Positions 7,618 to 15,548 of a DNA stretch of 64,000 nt are shown piece after piece. The DNA comes from Agrococcus jejuensis (GTDB lineage: Bacteria > Actinomycetota > Actinomycetes > Actinomycetales > Microbacteriaceae). Location: NCBI RefSeq assembly GCF_900099705.1, contig NZ_LT629695.1, positions 806,001 to 870,000 on the forward strand, read 5' to 3'. Under the pieces are notes generated by a model. The model did no database searches and had not been told where the DNA came from. It saw only the letters and a program-made list of their open reading frames with translations. Within the stretch, counting starts at the first letter, position 1. The number at the start of each line of letters is the position of its first letter. A program made the position numbers and the translations under genes.

Positions 7618-8976
7618 GTGACCACCCTCATCGAGCGTGCCGTGGCGCGCGCCTCCGACACCCGGGCGATCGTCGTCGGGGCCGACGTGCTGGCGCGCGT
7701 CGGCCCCCTCGTCGCCGAGCTGCTGCCCGGCCGCACGGCCATCGTGGTCGCCGACGAGACGACGTGGGCCGTCGCCGGCGAGGCGACGACTGCGGCGCTG
7801 CGCGACGCGGGCGTGGCGCTCGCCGAGCCGTTCGTGTTCGACGGCACCCCGCCCCCGTACGCGGGCTACGAGAACGTCGAGCGGCTGCGCGATCACCTCG
7901 CGCGGCTCGACGCCATCGTGGTCGTGGTCGGCGCCGGCACGCTGAACGACGTGGCGAAGCGCGCCTCGAGCGAGCTCGACCGGCCGTACGTGTGCGTCGC
8001 GACGGCGCCGTCGATGGATGGCTACGCCGCGTTCGGCGCGTCGATCGCGAAGGACGGCTACAAGCAGACCCTCTCGTGCCCCGCGCCCATCGCGGTCGTG
8101 GCCGACCACCGCATCCTCGCTGCCGCACCGGGCCGCATGGTCGCCTCGGGCGTCGGCGACCTCGTCGAGAAGCTGCCGGGCGGCGCCGACTGGATCCTCG
8201 CCGACGCACTCGGCGTCGAGCAGCTCGACGAGGACGTGTGGACGCTCGTGCAGGAGCCGCTGCGCGACGCGCTCGCCGATCCCGAGGGCATCCGCGACGG
8301 CGTGGTCGAGGCCACGGTCGGGCTCGCCGACGGCCTCGTGCTGTCGGGCCTCGCGATGCAGGCGCACGCATCGTCGCGCCCCGCGTCGGGTGCGGGTCAC
8401 CAGTGCTCGCACCTGTGGGAGATGGAGGGCCTCGGCGTGCACGACGACCCGCCGCTCAGCCACGGCCTCAAGGTGGGCCTCGGCACGATCATGCTCACGG
8501 CCCTCTACGAGGAGGCGCTGCGGCACGACCTCGGCGCGCTCGACGTGGATGCGGCGGTCGCCGCGTTCCCCGAGTGGCCCGACCTCGAGCCCCGCATCCG
8601 TGCGGAGGGCTTCTCGCCCGAGCTGCTCGCGGCGGCCCTCGCGCAGTCGAAGGCGAAGCATCCGACGCCCGGCGGCCTGCGCCGCCGGCTCGAGACGCTG
8701 CGCGACGAGTGGCCGGCGATCGCCGAGCGGCTGCGCGCGCAGCTGCTGCCCGCCGTCGAGGTCGAGCGCATCCTCGCGACGGTCGGCGCCGTGACGCATC
8801 CGTCGCAGATCGGGCTCGCGCCCGAGCGCTTCCGCGCCACGTACACGCGCGCCATGCGCATCCGCAGCCGCTACACGCTGCTCGACGTGCTGCACGAGGC
8901 GGGGCTGCTCGACCGCTGCATCGACCGCCTCTTCGCGCCTGGCGGCTTCTGGGCAGAGCGCCCCTTCCCCTCCTGA
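7618..8976 (+). CDS. sn-Glycerol-1-phosphate dehydrogenase-like (AraM/EgsA) enzyme (452 aa)
   Basis: The protein belongs to the iron-alcohol-dehydrogenase-like AraM/EgsA group. The dinucleotide segment VVGAGTLNDVAKRAS (about 100-115), ATAPSMDGYA, an SGVGDLVEK metal-ligand region near 180, GAGHQCSHLWEMEG near 260 and SHGLKVG near 281 are visible. In Bacillus subtilis AraM sits in the arabinose operon and interconverts dihydroxyacetone phosphate and glycerol-1-phosphate. Here it ends a sugar operon after an FGGY kinase, so a phosphorylated polyol may be the substrate. GTG start with GGAGGA seven bases upstream. The last 90 residues extend beyond a minimal EgsA. Confidence 0.88.
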   Translation: MTTLIERAVARASDTRAIVVGADVLARVGPLVAELLPGRTAIVVADETTWAVAGEATTAALRDAGVALAEPFVFDGTPPPYAGYENVERLRDHLARLDAIVVVVGAGTLNDVAKRASSELDRPYVCVATAPSMDGYAAFGASIAKDGYKQTLSCPAPIAVVADHRILAAAPGRMVASGVGDLVEKLPGGADWILADALGVEQLDEDVWTLVQEPLRDALADPEGIRDGVVEATVGLADGLVLSGLAMQAHASSRPASGAGHQCSHLWEMEGLGVHDDPPLSHGLKVGLGTIMLTALYEEALRHDLGALDVDAAVAAFPEWPDLEPRIRAEGFSPELLAAALAQSKAKHPTPGGLRRRLETLRDEWPAIAERLRAQLLPAVEVERILATVGAVTHPSQIGLAPERFRATYTRAMRIRSRYTLLDVLHEAGLLDRCIDRLFAPGGFWAERPFPS

Positions 8977-8980
8977 CGAC

Positions 8981-9688
8981 TCAACGCCGAGCGACGGTCG
9001 CGCGCAGCCCGCACCAGCCGATGCTCGCCACGAGCAACGTCTGCACGAGGTCGCTCGCGATCGTCGCGGCGCGCGGCAGCAGCTCGAACGGCACGGCCGC
9101 GAACACGACGAGGTACGCGAGCCCTGCGATCGCCAGCCAGCGTGGCAGTGCGCGCGTCACGAGGCTCACGACGAGCAGCACGAGCATGCCGACCGCCACG
9201 GCCGCCTGCGAGCCGACGATGCCGGGCGCGACGACGTCGAGGTGCGCGTTGAGCACGTCGAACGCCGCGCGTCCCTCGGCCTCCGACAGCACTTCCGGGT
9301 TCGCCGCGAGCGCGAACGGCAGCACCTCGGCCGTCACGACGAGGGCGAACAGGATGCCGCCGACGCCGATGACGACCGACGCCGCGATCGTCACGAGGGC
9401 GCTGCGACCGTGCGCGAGGCGTGCGGCGAGGATCGCGACCGCGACCCACGAGATGGCGAACGACGGCCCGCCCACGAGCAGGTTCATGCCCCAGTAGGCA
9501 TCGCCGAGCGGCGCGACAGCGTCGTAGTGCACGGCGCCGTCGAACGGCGGCTCCCAGAGCAGGAACGCCGTGCGGGCGACGAGCGCCACGACGAGCAGGG
9601 CGAAGACGACGACCGCGGCGAGCGTCGCGGGATGCGAGCCCGACGGTCGGGCTGCGACGTCGAGGGTGGGCGAGGTGGATGCGGTCAC
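8981..9688 (-). CDS. Multi-pass membrane protein of unknown function (235 aa)
   Basis: Six or so hydrophobic segments follow a short polar N-terminus; no catalytic motif is visible. The layout and a WEPPFDGAVHYD loop after the first helix recall DUF4386-like membrane proteins, but I cannot confirm the family. The GTG at 9688 is preceded by GGAGG with five-base spacing. It lies 83 bases downstream of the membrane-bound LuxR-type regulator on the same strand, with a hairpin between, so the regulator may control it. Confidence 0.75.
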   Translation of the reverse strand: MTASTSPTLDVAARPSGSHPATLAAVVVFALLVVALVARTAFLLWEPPFDGAVHYDAVAPLGDAYWGMNLLVGGPSFAISWVAVAILAARLAHGRSALVTIAASVVIGVGGILFALVVTAEVLPFALAANPEVLSEAEGRAAFDVLNAHLDVVAPGIVGSQAAVAVGMLVLLVVSLVTRALPRWLAIAGLAYLVVFAAVPFELLPRAATIASDLVQTLLVASIGWCGLRATVARR

Positions 9689-9738
9689 GAGGGCCTCCGT
9701 GGGTCGGGACGTCGGGCGACGTCGACCCCACGGTCGCC

Positions 9739-9762
9739 CCGATGCCCTGCATCGGGCATCGG
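9739..9762. other. Nine-base-pair perfect hairpin before a membrane protein gene
   Basis: CCGATGCCC and its complement flank a six-base loop, between the LuxR-type regulator gene and the membrane protein gene on the minus strand. It could be an intra-operon terminator or attenuator, or an operator for the regulator. Confidence 0.45.
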
Positions 9763-9771
9763 TGCTGGCAC

Positions 9772-11067
9772 CTATCCCGGCGTCGGGCGCCCCTCGAGCC
9801 ACCGCCGAGCCGCCTGCACGCGCCGGTTGACGCCCGCGTCGACCTCGAGGCCGAGCTTCGTGAAGATGGCCCGCATGTGCGCGTCGACGGTGCGCTCGCT
9901 CACGACGAGCTGCGCCGCGATGCCCGCGTTGCTCGCGCCGTCGGCGAGCAGCGCGAGCACGTCGTGCTCGCGCGGCGTGAGCTCGGGCATGCGCACGTCG
10001 GCGTCGAGCGCCGGCGCCTCGACGGGCTCCTCGACTCGACCGTCGTCGAGCAGCGCCTCCGCAGCCCTGCGAGCCCCCGTCCAGGCCGCGAGCGTCACGC
10101 CGAGCGCGAGCGCGGCGGTGACGAGCGCGGCCACGGTCGGCGGCCAGGTAGCTGCGACGGCGAGCGTGCCCACGGCGGCCACGACGAGTCCGGCGATCGC
10201 GAGGGCCACCGCGCGCACGAGCGGCAGCACCAGGCGTCGCTCGGCGTCGCGCGCCAGCACGGCGGCGCACGCAGCCGGCAGCGCGCCCGCCGCCGCGACC
10301 GCGACCTGGAACGCGACGGACCCGGCCGTCGGGTCGATCTCACCCGGATCGCGGGCGACGGCGAGCAGCAGGCAGAAGGCCACGACGATCGGCGCGGCGC
10401 TCGCGCCCGCGGCGGCGATGCCGAGCCGCACGCGTGCACGGGATCGCGACCGCGCCGCGGCGCGCACGAGCGTGACGGGCAGCGTGAGCAGCACGAGCGT
10501 CGCCGCCGAGGCGGCGACGTCGCCCACGACCGCCCACCGCTCCGGCCACGCATCCGGCGCGATGGGCGCGACGCCCGCGAACGGGTCGCTCGGCATCCAC
10601 AGCACGATGCCCGCGAGCATCGCGGCGGCGCTCGTCGCGACGACCAGCACGTGCGTGCGCGCCACCCGTCCGCCGCGGCGGATCGCCGACGACGCGAGCA
10701 CCTGCCCGAGCGCGAGCGGCGCGATCCACGTCACGCTCCAGAGCGAGACGGCGAGGGAGGCGAGCGGGTGGTCGACGCCGACGAGCGCGACGGCCAGCCA
10801 CGCCGTGCCGAGCATCGCCAGCAGCGCGACGATCAGCGCTGCGGCGATCGCCGCCGAGCGTCGGTCGCCGATCGCTGCGAGAGAGCGCCGCGCCCCGTCG
10901 ACCACGAGCGCGGCCGCGGCGATCGCCACGGTGCCGACGGGATGCGTCGGGAACCCATCCGCCCCGCCCGCGCGGGCGACGAGCAGCGCGACGACGGCGA
11001 CGACGCCCACGACGGCGACGACGACCGTCGAGACGGGGAGGCGGTGCGGCACCGCGAGGGTCGACAC
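9772..11067 (-). CDS. Membrane-bound LuxR-type transcriptional regulator (431 aa)
   Basis: About ten hydrophobic helices fill the first 330 residues, and a LuxR/GerE helix-turn-helix forms the C-terminus (motif LTPREHDVLALLADGASNAG, then TVDAHMRAIFTKLGLE). No receiver or kinase domain is present, so this looks like a one-component sensor in the membrane that binds DNA directly. The GTG at 11067 was chosen because a TACGGT -10 element lies six bases upstream, giving a leaderless message, and because longer versions would run into the tRNA-Arg gene. The likely target is the membrane protein gene downstream. Confidence 0.8.
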   Translation of the reverse strand: MSTLAVPHRLPVSTVVVAVVGVVAVVALLVARAGGADGFPTHPVGTVAIAAAALVVDGARRSLAAIGDRRSAAIAAALIVALLAMLGTAWLAVALVGVDHPLASLAVSLWSVTWIAPLALGQVLASSAIRRGGRVARTHVLVVATSAAAMLAGIVLWMPSDPFAGVAPIAPDAWPERWAVVGDVAASAATLVLLTLPVTLVRAAARSRSRARVRLGIAAAGASAAPIVVAFCLLLAVARDPGEIDPTAGSVAFQVAVAAAGALPAACAAVLARDAERRLVLPLVRAVALAIAGLVVAAVGTLAVAATWPPTVAALVTAALALGVTLAAWTGARRAAEALLDDGRVEEPVEAPALDADVRMPELTPREHDVLALLADGASNAGIAAQLVVSERTVDAHMRAIFTKLGLEVDAGVNRRVQAARRWLEGRPTPG

Positions 11068-11073
11068 GGCGAC

Positions 11074-11079
11074 ACCGTA
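11074..11079 (-). promoter_or_regulatory. -10 element TACGGT for the membrane LuxR-type gene
   Basis: TACGGT on the minus strand ends six bases before the GTG at 11067, a leaderless arrangement. Confidence 0.5.
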
Positions 11080-11120
11080 GCCCTCGCGCACCCGCGGCCA
11101 CCAGGCCCGAACGCCATCGG

Positions 11121-11192
11121 TGCCCCTGGAGGGACTCGAACCCCCAACCCTCTCCTTAGGACGGAGCTGCTCTTCCATTGAGCTACAGAGGC
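11121..11192 (-). tRNA. tRNA-Arg, anticodon CCT
   Basis: A 72-base cloverleaf is readable: acceptor GCCTCTG pairs with CAGGGGC, the D arm is GCTC/GAGC, the anticodon loop GTCCTAA gives anticodon CCT (codon AGG), and the T arm carries GGTTCGAGTCC. CCA is not encoded. The first pair of the anticodon stem is mismatched, otherwise the stems are good. Confidence 0.95.
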
Positions 11193-11244
11193 GGAGCCGC
11201 GCATCGCGCGCGACCCCTCCAGCCTACCGAAGGGGCACGAACGC

Positions 11245-11280
11245 GACGACGCCCGCGACCGGAAGGTCGCGGGCGTCGTC
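11245..11280. terminator. Perfect 16-bp hairpin terminator after the first NlpC/P60 gene
   Basis: GACGACGCCCGCGACC and its exact complement flank a GGAA tetraloop, 14 bases beyond the stop of the minus-strand gene at 11295. Confidence 0.85.
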
Positions 11281-11294
11281 GAGGAGGTCTGGCG

Positions 11295-12050
11295 TCAGCC
11301 GACGTCGATGAACACGGGTGCCGAGGCGCCCGGGATGTTCACGCCGGAGACGACGGTCTGGTTGCCGTTCCAGCCACCGTGCACGGCCTGGCCGTTGCCG
11401 ATGTAGACGGCGACGTGGGCCGAGCCGAAGCCGCCGTTCGAGTAGTAGACGATGTCGCCGGGCGTCGCCTGCGAGCCCGGGATGGTCGGGCCGAGGTTGA
11501 AGAGGTTGCCCATGCCCGTGTACTGGATGCCCACGGCTGCCAGCGCGTCGGCGACGAGCTGCGTGCAGGTCTGGATCTCGCCGATCTGCGCGAGCGCTGC
11601 GCTGGCGATCGTGCTGCCGCCCGCACCGACCGACACGGCCGTGCTCGTGGCGGCCGACGTGCCGGACTGCGACGCTGCAGCCTCCTCGGCGGCTGCCTGC
11701 TCGGCGGCCTCGGCCTCGGCGTCGGCCTGCGCCTGCAGGTCGGCCTGCAGCTGCTGGAGCTCGGCGGGCGTCGTCGCGTAGAGCTCGGCGCGCTCGGCCT
11801 CCTGCTCGGGCGAGCCTGCGGTCGACGTCGCGGTCACGGACTGCGAGTTGGCTGCGGTCGCCGCGAATCCGGGCTCCTGCGTCTCGCCCTGGTTGCCTGC
11901 GAACGCGGGCAGCGCGAGCGGCGTCACGAGGGCGACGGCGACGCCGGCGACGCCGATGCGACGGATGAGGGTGGCGCGAGAGGTGCGGGTCGCCTTGGGG
12001 GTCTCGTCGGGGTTGCCGGCGGGCTGGGCGATCTCGTTGCTTCGGGTCAC
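11295..12050 (-). CDS. Secreted NlpC/P60-family protein with divergent active site (251 aa)
   Basis: An N-terminal signal segment (hydrophobic around residues 32-50, ending LPAFA) is followed by an Ala/Glu/Gln-rich region likely to be helical, then a C-terminal NlpC/P60-like fold of about 110 residues. The presumed nucleophile is Cys in QTCTQLV and the His is in GSAHVAVYIGNG. The usual DCSG around the cysteine is replaced by TCTQ, so activity may differ from normal cell-wall endopeptidases. GTG start with AGGAGA seven bases upstream. It is a paralogue of the next gene, which keeps the canonical motif; both are transcribed leftwards, and this one ends in a strong terminator. Confidence 0.85.
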   Translation of the reverse strand: MTRSNEIAQPAGNPDETPKATRTSRATLIRRIGVAGVAVALVTPLALPAFAGNQGETQEPGFAATAANSQSVTATSTAGSPEQEAERAELYATTPAELQQLQADLQAQADAEAEAAEQAAAEEAAASQSGTSAATSTAVSVGAGGSTIASAALAQIGEIQTCTQLVADALAAVGIQYTGMGNLFNLGPTIPGSQATPGDIVYYSNGGFGSAHVAVYIGNGQAVHGGWNGNQTVVSGVNIPGASAPVFIDVG

Positions 12051-12166
12051 GAATCAGTCTCCTGGGGTCCTACGGCATGCGCCTGTACGGCAGCATGACG
12101 GACCAATGTTACCAAATCGTTACGACGATGGCCAGCGAACGGCCACATCGGTCCAGATCGGTGGTC

Positions 12167-12937
12167 TTAGAAGCGGCGCACCTGCGGCGTGCCCATGGCT
12201 GCGACCATCGCCGAGAAGCTCGAGTACTTCACGGGCTTGCCGGCGGTGGCTGCGTGGATGATCGAGTCGTTGCCGACGTAGATCGCGGTGTGGCCGTTCC
12301 AGATGACGAGGTCTCCCGGCTGGATCGCCGAGACGGCGACCGGGGTGCCGTAGCCGAGCTGGCCGCGGTCCGAGTGCGGGAGGTAGACGCCGACCTGGCC
12401 GTAGACCCACTGCGTGAAGCCGGAGCAGTCGAAGCCCTCCGACGGGCTCGCGCCGCCCCAGACGTAGGGCACGCCGAGCTGCGACTGGGCGATGCCGACG
12501 ATCGAGCCGGATGCCGCGGAGGGCACCGACGACGACGACGCGGCCGCAGGGGCGGCGGCCGTCGCGGTGGTAGCAGCAGCGGCTGCTGCGGCCTCCTGGC
12601 GCTCGGCCTCGGCGGCTGCGGCCTCTGCCTGGGCCTGCGCGAGCTCCTCCGGAGTCGTGGCGGCGAGGCCGTTCTCGGCGATCGCGTCGACGAGCGGGGA
12701 CTGCTGCACCTCGACCTGCTGCTGCGTCTGCGCGAGCAGCTCGGCGATCGAGCCATCGAGCACCGCGGGCTGCGCCTGCGCGGTCTGCAGCGCTGCTGCC
12801 GGCAGGGCGACCGTGCCGAAGAGGGCGACGGCGACCGCCGCGACCCCGACTCGCTTGGCCATCGAACGACGGGCACCGATGGTGGTGCGCGGAGTCGGCT
12901 GCGCGACGATCTCGGTGCTGGTCGTGGAGTGCTGCAT
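12167..12937 (-). CDS. Secreted NlpC/P60 cell-wall endopeptidase (256 aa)
   Basis: A signal segment (hydrophobic around residues 30-45) precedes an Ala/Gln/Glu-rich helical linker and an Ala-rich tract, then a canonical NlpC/P60 domain. Catalytic Cys is in FDCSGFTQW, His in GHTAIYVGN, with the third polar residue after SIIHAATAG. Such enzymes cut the peptidoglycan stem peptide (gamma-D-Glu to diamino acid) and act in cell separation. The ATG at 12937 (MQHSTT) was chosen over an in-frame start 30 codons upstream, because that extension lacks signal-peptide character. The ribosome binding site is weak. The tandem paralogue follows 116 bases downstream. Confidence 0.88.
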   Translation of the reverse strand: MQHSTTSTEIVAQPTPRTTIGARRSMAKRVGVAAVAVALFGTVALPAAALQTAQAQPAVLDGSIAELLAQTQQQVEVQQSPLVDAIAENGLAATTPEELAQAQAEAAAAEAERQEAAAAAAATTATAAAPAAASSSSVPSAASGSIVGIAQSQLGVPYVWGGASPSEGFDCSGFTQWVYGQVGVYLPHSDRGQLGYGTPVAVSAIQPGDLVIWNGHTAIYVGNDSIIHAATAGKPVKYSSFSAMVAAMGTPQVRRF

Positions 12938-13116
12938 GCGGTGAGGATTCCTGCTCGTTGGGCGCGCGAGGGCGCTTCGTGCTCCGGCGAGCGTACGACA
13001 CCGTTGCACGATTGTCACCTTCTCCACGCCGTCACCCTCAGGTGCGACGCGAACCCTGGACGTCCCCCGAACGCCACCTGACCGCGATCGCGGGCGAATC
13101 GGCGGGAGCGGTCGGA

Positions 13117-13791
13117 TCAGACGGCAGCGACGTAGACGTGCTGCGCGAGCTCCGTCGGCAGCGCGACCTCGGCGCCGCCCTCGACCGTGAGCGTGCGGCC
13201 GCGATCCGCCGCGGCGATCGCGACCGTCGCGCCGGGCACGAGCCCCGCATCCCGCAGCTGCTCGAGCGTCGCGACCTCGAACTGGATGGGCTCGCCGAGG
13301 CGGCGCACGACGAACGTGCCCTCGACCTCCGTCGCGCGGCGCACGCCGTCGAGGAAGCCGTCGGCTCGGGCGAGGCCCAGCTCGTCGAGGCCCGGGATGG
13401 GCGTGCCGTACGGCGACTCCGTCGGGCGATCGAGGATGTCGAGCAGCCTGCGCTCGACCTGCTCGCTCATGACGTGCTCCCAGCGGCAGGCCTCGTCGTG
13501 CGCGAGCGTCCAGTCGAGGCCGATGACGTCGGTGAGCAGGCGCTCGGCGAGGCGGTGCTTGCGCAGCACGCGGGTCGCGAGCGCGCGTCCCTCGTCGGTG
13601 AGCTGCAGGTGGCGGTCCTCGGCCACGACGACGAGGCCGTCGCGCTCCATGCGGGCGACGGTCTGCGAGACCGTGGGGCCCGAGTGGCCGATGCGCTCGG
13701 AGATGCGGGCGCGCATGGGCACGAAGCCCTCCTCCTCGAGGTCGAGGATCGTACGCAGGTACATCTCCGTCGTGTCGACGAGATCGGTCAT
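13117..13791 (-). CDS. dtxR: DtxR/IdeR-type iron-dependent repressor (224 aa)
   Basis: Full-length DtxR architecture: winged helix (1-73), dimerisation and metal domain (74-140) and C-terminal SH3-like domain. The metal ligands fall at exactly the DtxR positions: Met10, His79, Glu83, His98, Cys102, Glu105 and His106. With Fe(II) bound it should repress iron uptake and siderophore genes. The ATG is preceded by a very strong GAGGAGGTG ribosome binding site. It is divergent from serC, with a TAGGGT -10 candidate on the minus strand inside the 91-base intergenic region. The SH3-like domain and Cys102 favour an iron rather than a manganese (MntR) regulator. Confidence 0.93.
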   Translation of the reverse strand: MTDLVDTTEMYLRTILDLEEEGFVPMRARISERIGHSGPTVSQTVARMERDGLVVVAEDRHLQLTDEGRALATRVLRKHRLAERLLTDVIGLDWTLAHDEACRWEHVMSEQVERRLLDILDRPTESPYGTPIPGLDELGLARADGFLDGVRRATEVEGTFVVRRLGEPIQFEVATLEQLRDAGLVPGATVAIAAADRGRTLTVEGGAEVALPTELAQHVYVAAV

Positions 13792-13870
13792 GCGCACACC
13801 TCCTCTCCCCGTGCGGATGGACACAACCCTAGTGAGCAAAGGTGGACGCGGGCGACGCGACAGGCGCTCG

Positions 13871-13876
13871 TAGACT
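13871..13876 (+). promoter_or_regulatory. -10 element TAGACT for leaderless serC
   Basis: TAGACT ends six bases before the GTG at 13883. Confidence 0.55.
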
Positions 13877-13882
13877 GACGCG

Positions 13883-14980
13883 GTGAGCGACCTCGTCATC
13901 CCCGCCTCCCTCCTGCCCGCCGACGGCCGCTTCGGCTGCGGTCCCGCCAAGGTGCGTCCCGCCCAGGTGGAGGCGCTCGCCGCCTCGCGCCTGCTGGGCA
14001 CGAGCCACCGCCAGGCGCCCGTGCGCGGCCTCGTCGGCTCGGTGCGCTCGCGCCTCGCCGACCTCTTCTCGGCACCCGACGGCTACGAGGTCATCCTCGG
14101 CAACGGCGGCTCGACGACGTTCTGGGACGCCGCGGCCTTCGGCCTCGTCGAGCGTCGCGCCCACCACCTCGCGTTCGGCGAGTTCGGCGCGAAGTTCTCG
14201 AAGGCGACCGGTGCCCCGTGGCTCGAGGCGCCGAGCGTCGCGAGCGCCCCCGCAGGCTCGCGGCCCGTGCTCGAGCCCGTCGACGGCGTCGACGTCGTCG
14301 CCTACCCGCACAACGAGACCTCGACCGGCGTCATGCACCCCGTCGTGCGTGCCGAGCACGGCCTCACGGTCGTCGACGCGACGAGCGCGGCCGGCGGCAT
14401 CGACTTCGACGCGAGCGCCGCCGACGTCTACTACTTCGCGCCGCAGAAGAACCTCGGCTCCGACGGCGGACTGTGGTTCGCGCTCGTGTCGCCCGCGGCG
14501 ATCGAGCGCATCGAGGCGATCGCGGCATCCGACCGCTACATCCCCGAGTCGCTGAGCCTCAAGCAGGCGCTCGACAACTCGCGCCTGCAGCAGACGCTCA
14601 ACACGCCGGCGATCGCGACGCTCGTGCTGCTCGACGAGCAGCTCGGATGGATGCTCGAGCAGGGCGGGCTGCCCGCGATGGCCGCGCGCACGCGCACGTC
14701 GTCCGACACGCTCTACGCGTGGGCGGAGGCCCGCACGGATGCGCAGCCGTTCGTGGCCGACGCCGAGCACCGCTCGCAGGTCGTCGTCACGATCGACTTC
14801 GACGACGCCGTCGACGCGACGGCCATCACGAAGGCGCTGCGCGCGAACGGCATCGTCGACACCGAGCCGTACCGCAAGCTCGGCCGCAACCAGATCCGCG
14901 TCGCGACGTTCGCGGGCATCGAGCCCAGCGACGTCGAGGCGCTGGCCGCGAGCCTCGACTACGTGCTCGAGCGCCTCTAG
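13883..14980 (+). CDS. serC: Phosphoserine aminotransferase (365 aa)
   Basis: The protein matches the actinobacterial SerC type: class V aminotransferase fold, FGCGPAKVR near the N-terminus, the PLP lysine at Lys189 in FAPQKNLGSDGG and a C-terminal RVATFAGIEPSDVEAL segment. It converts 3-phosphohydroxypyruvate and glutamate to phosphoserine in serine synthesis. GTG start, no ribosome binding site, TAGACT -10 six bases upstream. It is convergent with the DUF3027 gene, the same pairing as in Mycobacterium tuberculosis (Rv0884c/Rv0883c, established knowledge). Confidence 0.95.
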   Translation: MSDLVIPASLLPADGRFGCGPAKVRPAQVEALAASRLLGTSHRQAPVRGLVGSVRSRLADLFSAPDGYEVILGNGGSTTFWDAAAFGLVERRAHHLAFGEFGAKFSKATGAPWLEAPSVASAPAGSRPVLEPVDGVDVVAYPHNETSTGVMHPVVRAEHGLTVVDATSAAGGIDFDASAADVYYFAPQKNLGSDGGLWFALVSPAAIERIEAIAASDRYIPESLSLKQALDNSRLQQTLNTPAIATLVLLDEQLGWMLEQGGLPAMAARTRTSSDTLYAWAEARTDAQPFVADAEHRSQVVVTIDFDDAVDATAITKALRANGIVDTEPYRKLGRNQIRVATFAGIEPSDVEALAASLDYVLERL

Positions 14981-15013
14981 CGGCAGCGCCGCGGGCGCGA
15001 GCCCGGCTCGGCC

Positions 15014-15047
15014 GAGACGGTCGGATGCGTCAGCGTCCGGCCGTCTC
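15014..15047. terminator. Hairpin between serC and the DUF3027 gene
   Basis: A 15-base-pair stem with two G-T pairs and a four-base loop (GAGACGGTCGGATGC against GCGTCCGGCCGTCTC). It covers the stop codon of the convergent gene and probably ends both transcripts. Confidence 0.65.
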
Positions 15048-15548
15048 GTCGTCTGCGTCGTCGTGCGACGCGTCGCCGTGGTCGTCGACGTCGAGGCCGT
15101 CGTCGGCGTCGTCGTCGCTCGCCAGGTCGGCCTCGTCGAAGTCGTCGAAGCCGTGGTCGTCGTCCGACTCGTCCGAGTCGTCGTCGTCCTCGTCGTCGTC
15201 CGACGCGTCGTCGCCGTCCTCGTCCTCGTCGTCGGCGGCAGCCGACTCCTTGGCCGCGAGGTAGTCGGCGAGCCGGTCGGCCCACGGCACCCACTCGGGC
15301 GCGACGAGCGAGCCCTCGCCGGGCAGCAGCGCGACCTCGAGCACCGTCTGGGCGCCCTCGTCATCGGTGGCGAGGGTCACGGTCCACAGCCAGTCGGGGT
15401 AGCCGCCCAGCTGCGAGCGGTAGCGCAGCGCGAGCACGCCCTGCTCGTCGATGGCGTCGACGACCTCGCCGACCGCACCGGCAGGTGCGACCTCGTCGAG
15501 GGCGGACTCGGCCAGTCGCAGCGCCTCGGCGCTCGGCACGGTCGTCAT
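15030..15548 (-). CDS. DUF3027-family protein with Asp-rich tail (172 aa)
   Basis: The first about 105 residues match the actinobacterial DUF3027 pattern (ALDEVAP, GYPDWLWTVTLA, VLLPGEGSLVAPEWVPWADRL). The last about 65 residues are almost only Asp, Glu, Ser and Ala. Function is unknown; the family is a constant neighbour of a cold-shock protein and serC. The ATG overlaps the stop of the cold-shock gene by one base (TGATG), so the pair is translationally coupled. The acidic tail is probably disordered and could bind basic partners such as ribosomal proteins or, through RNA, the neighbouring cold-shock protein. Confidence 0.85.
   Translation of the reverse strand: MTTVPSAEALRLAESALDEVAPAGAVGEVVDAIDEQGVLALRYRSQLGGYPDWLWTVTLATDDEGAQTVLEVALLPGEGSLVAPEWVPWADRLADYLAAKESAAADDEDEDGDDASDDDEDDDDSDESDDDHGFDDFDEADLASDDDADDGLDVDDHGDASHDDADDETAGR

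Noticed and set aside
11068..11178. An N-terminal extension of the membrane LuxR-type protein through the tRNA-Arg gene
   Set aside because: It would overlap a complete tRNA cloverleaf, and the -10 element at 11074 supports the shorter start.
15060..15240. Apparent tandem GAC/GTC simple repeat
   Set aside because: It is the coding sequence of the acidic tail of the DUF3027 protein, with mixed Asp, Glu and Ser codons and no regular unit.
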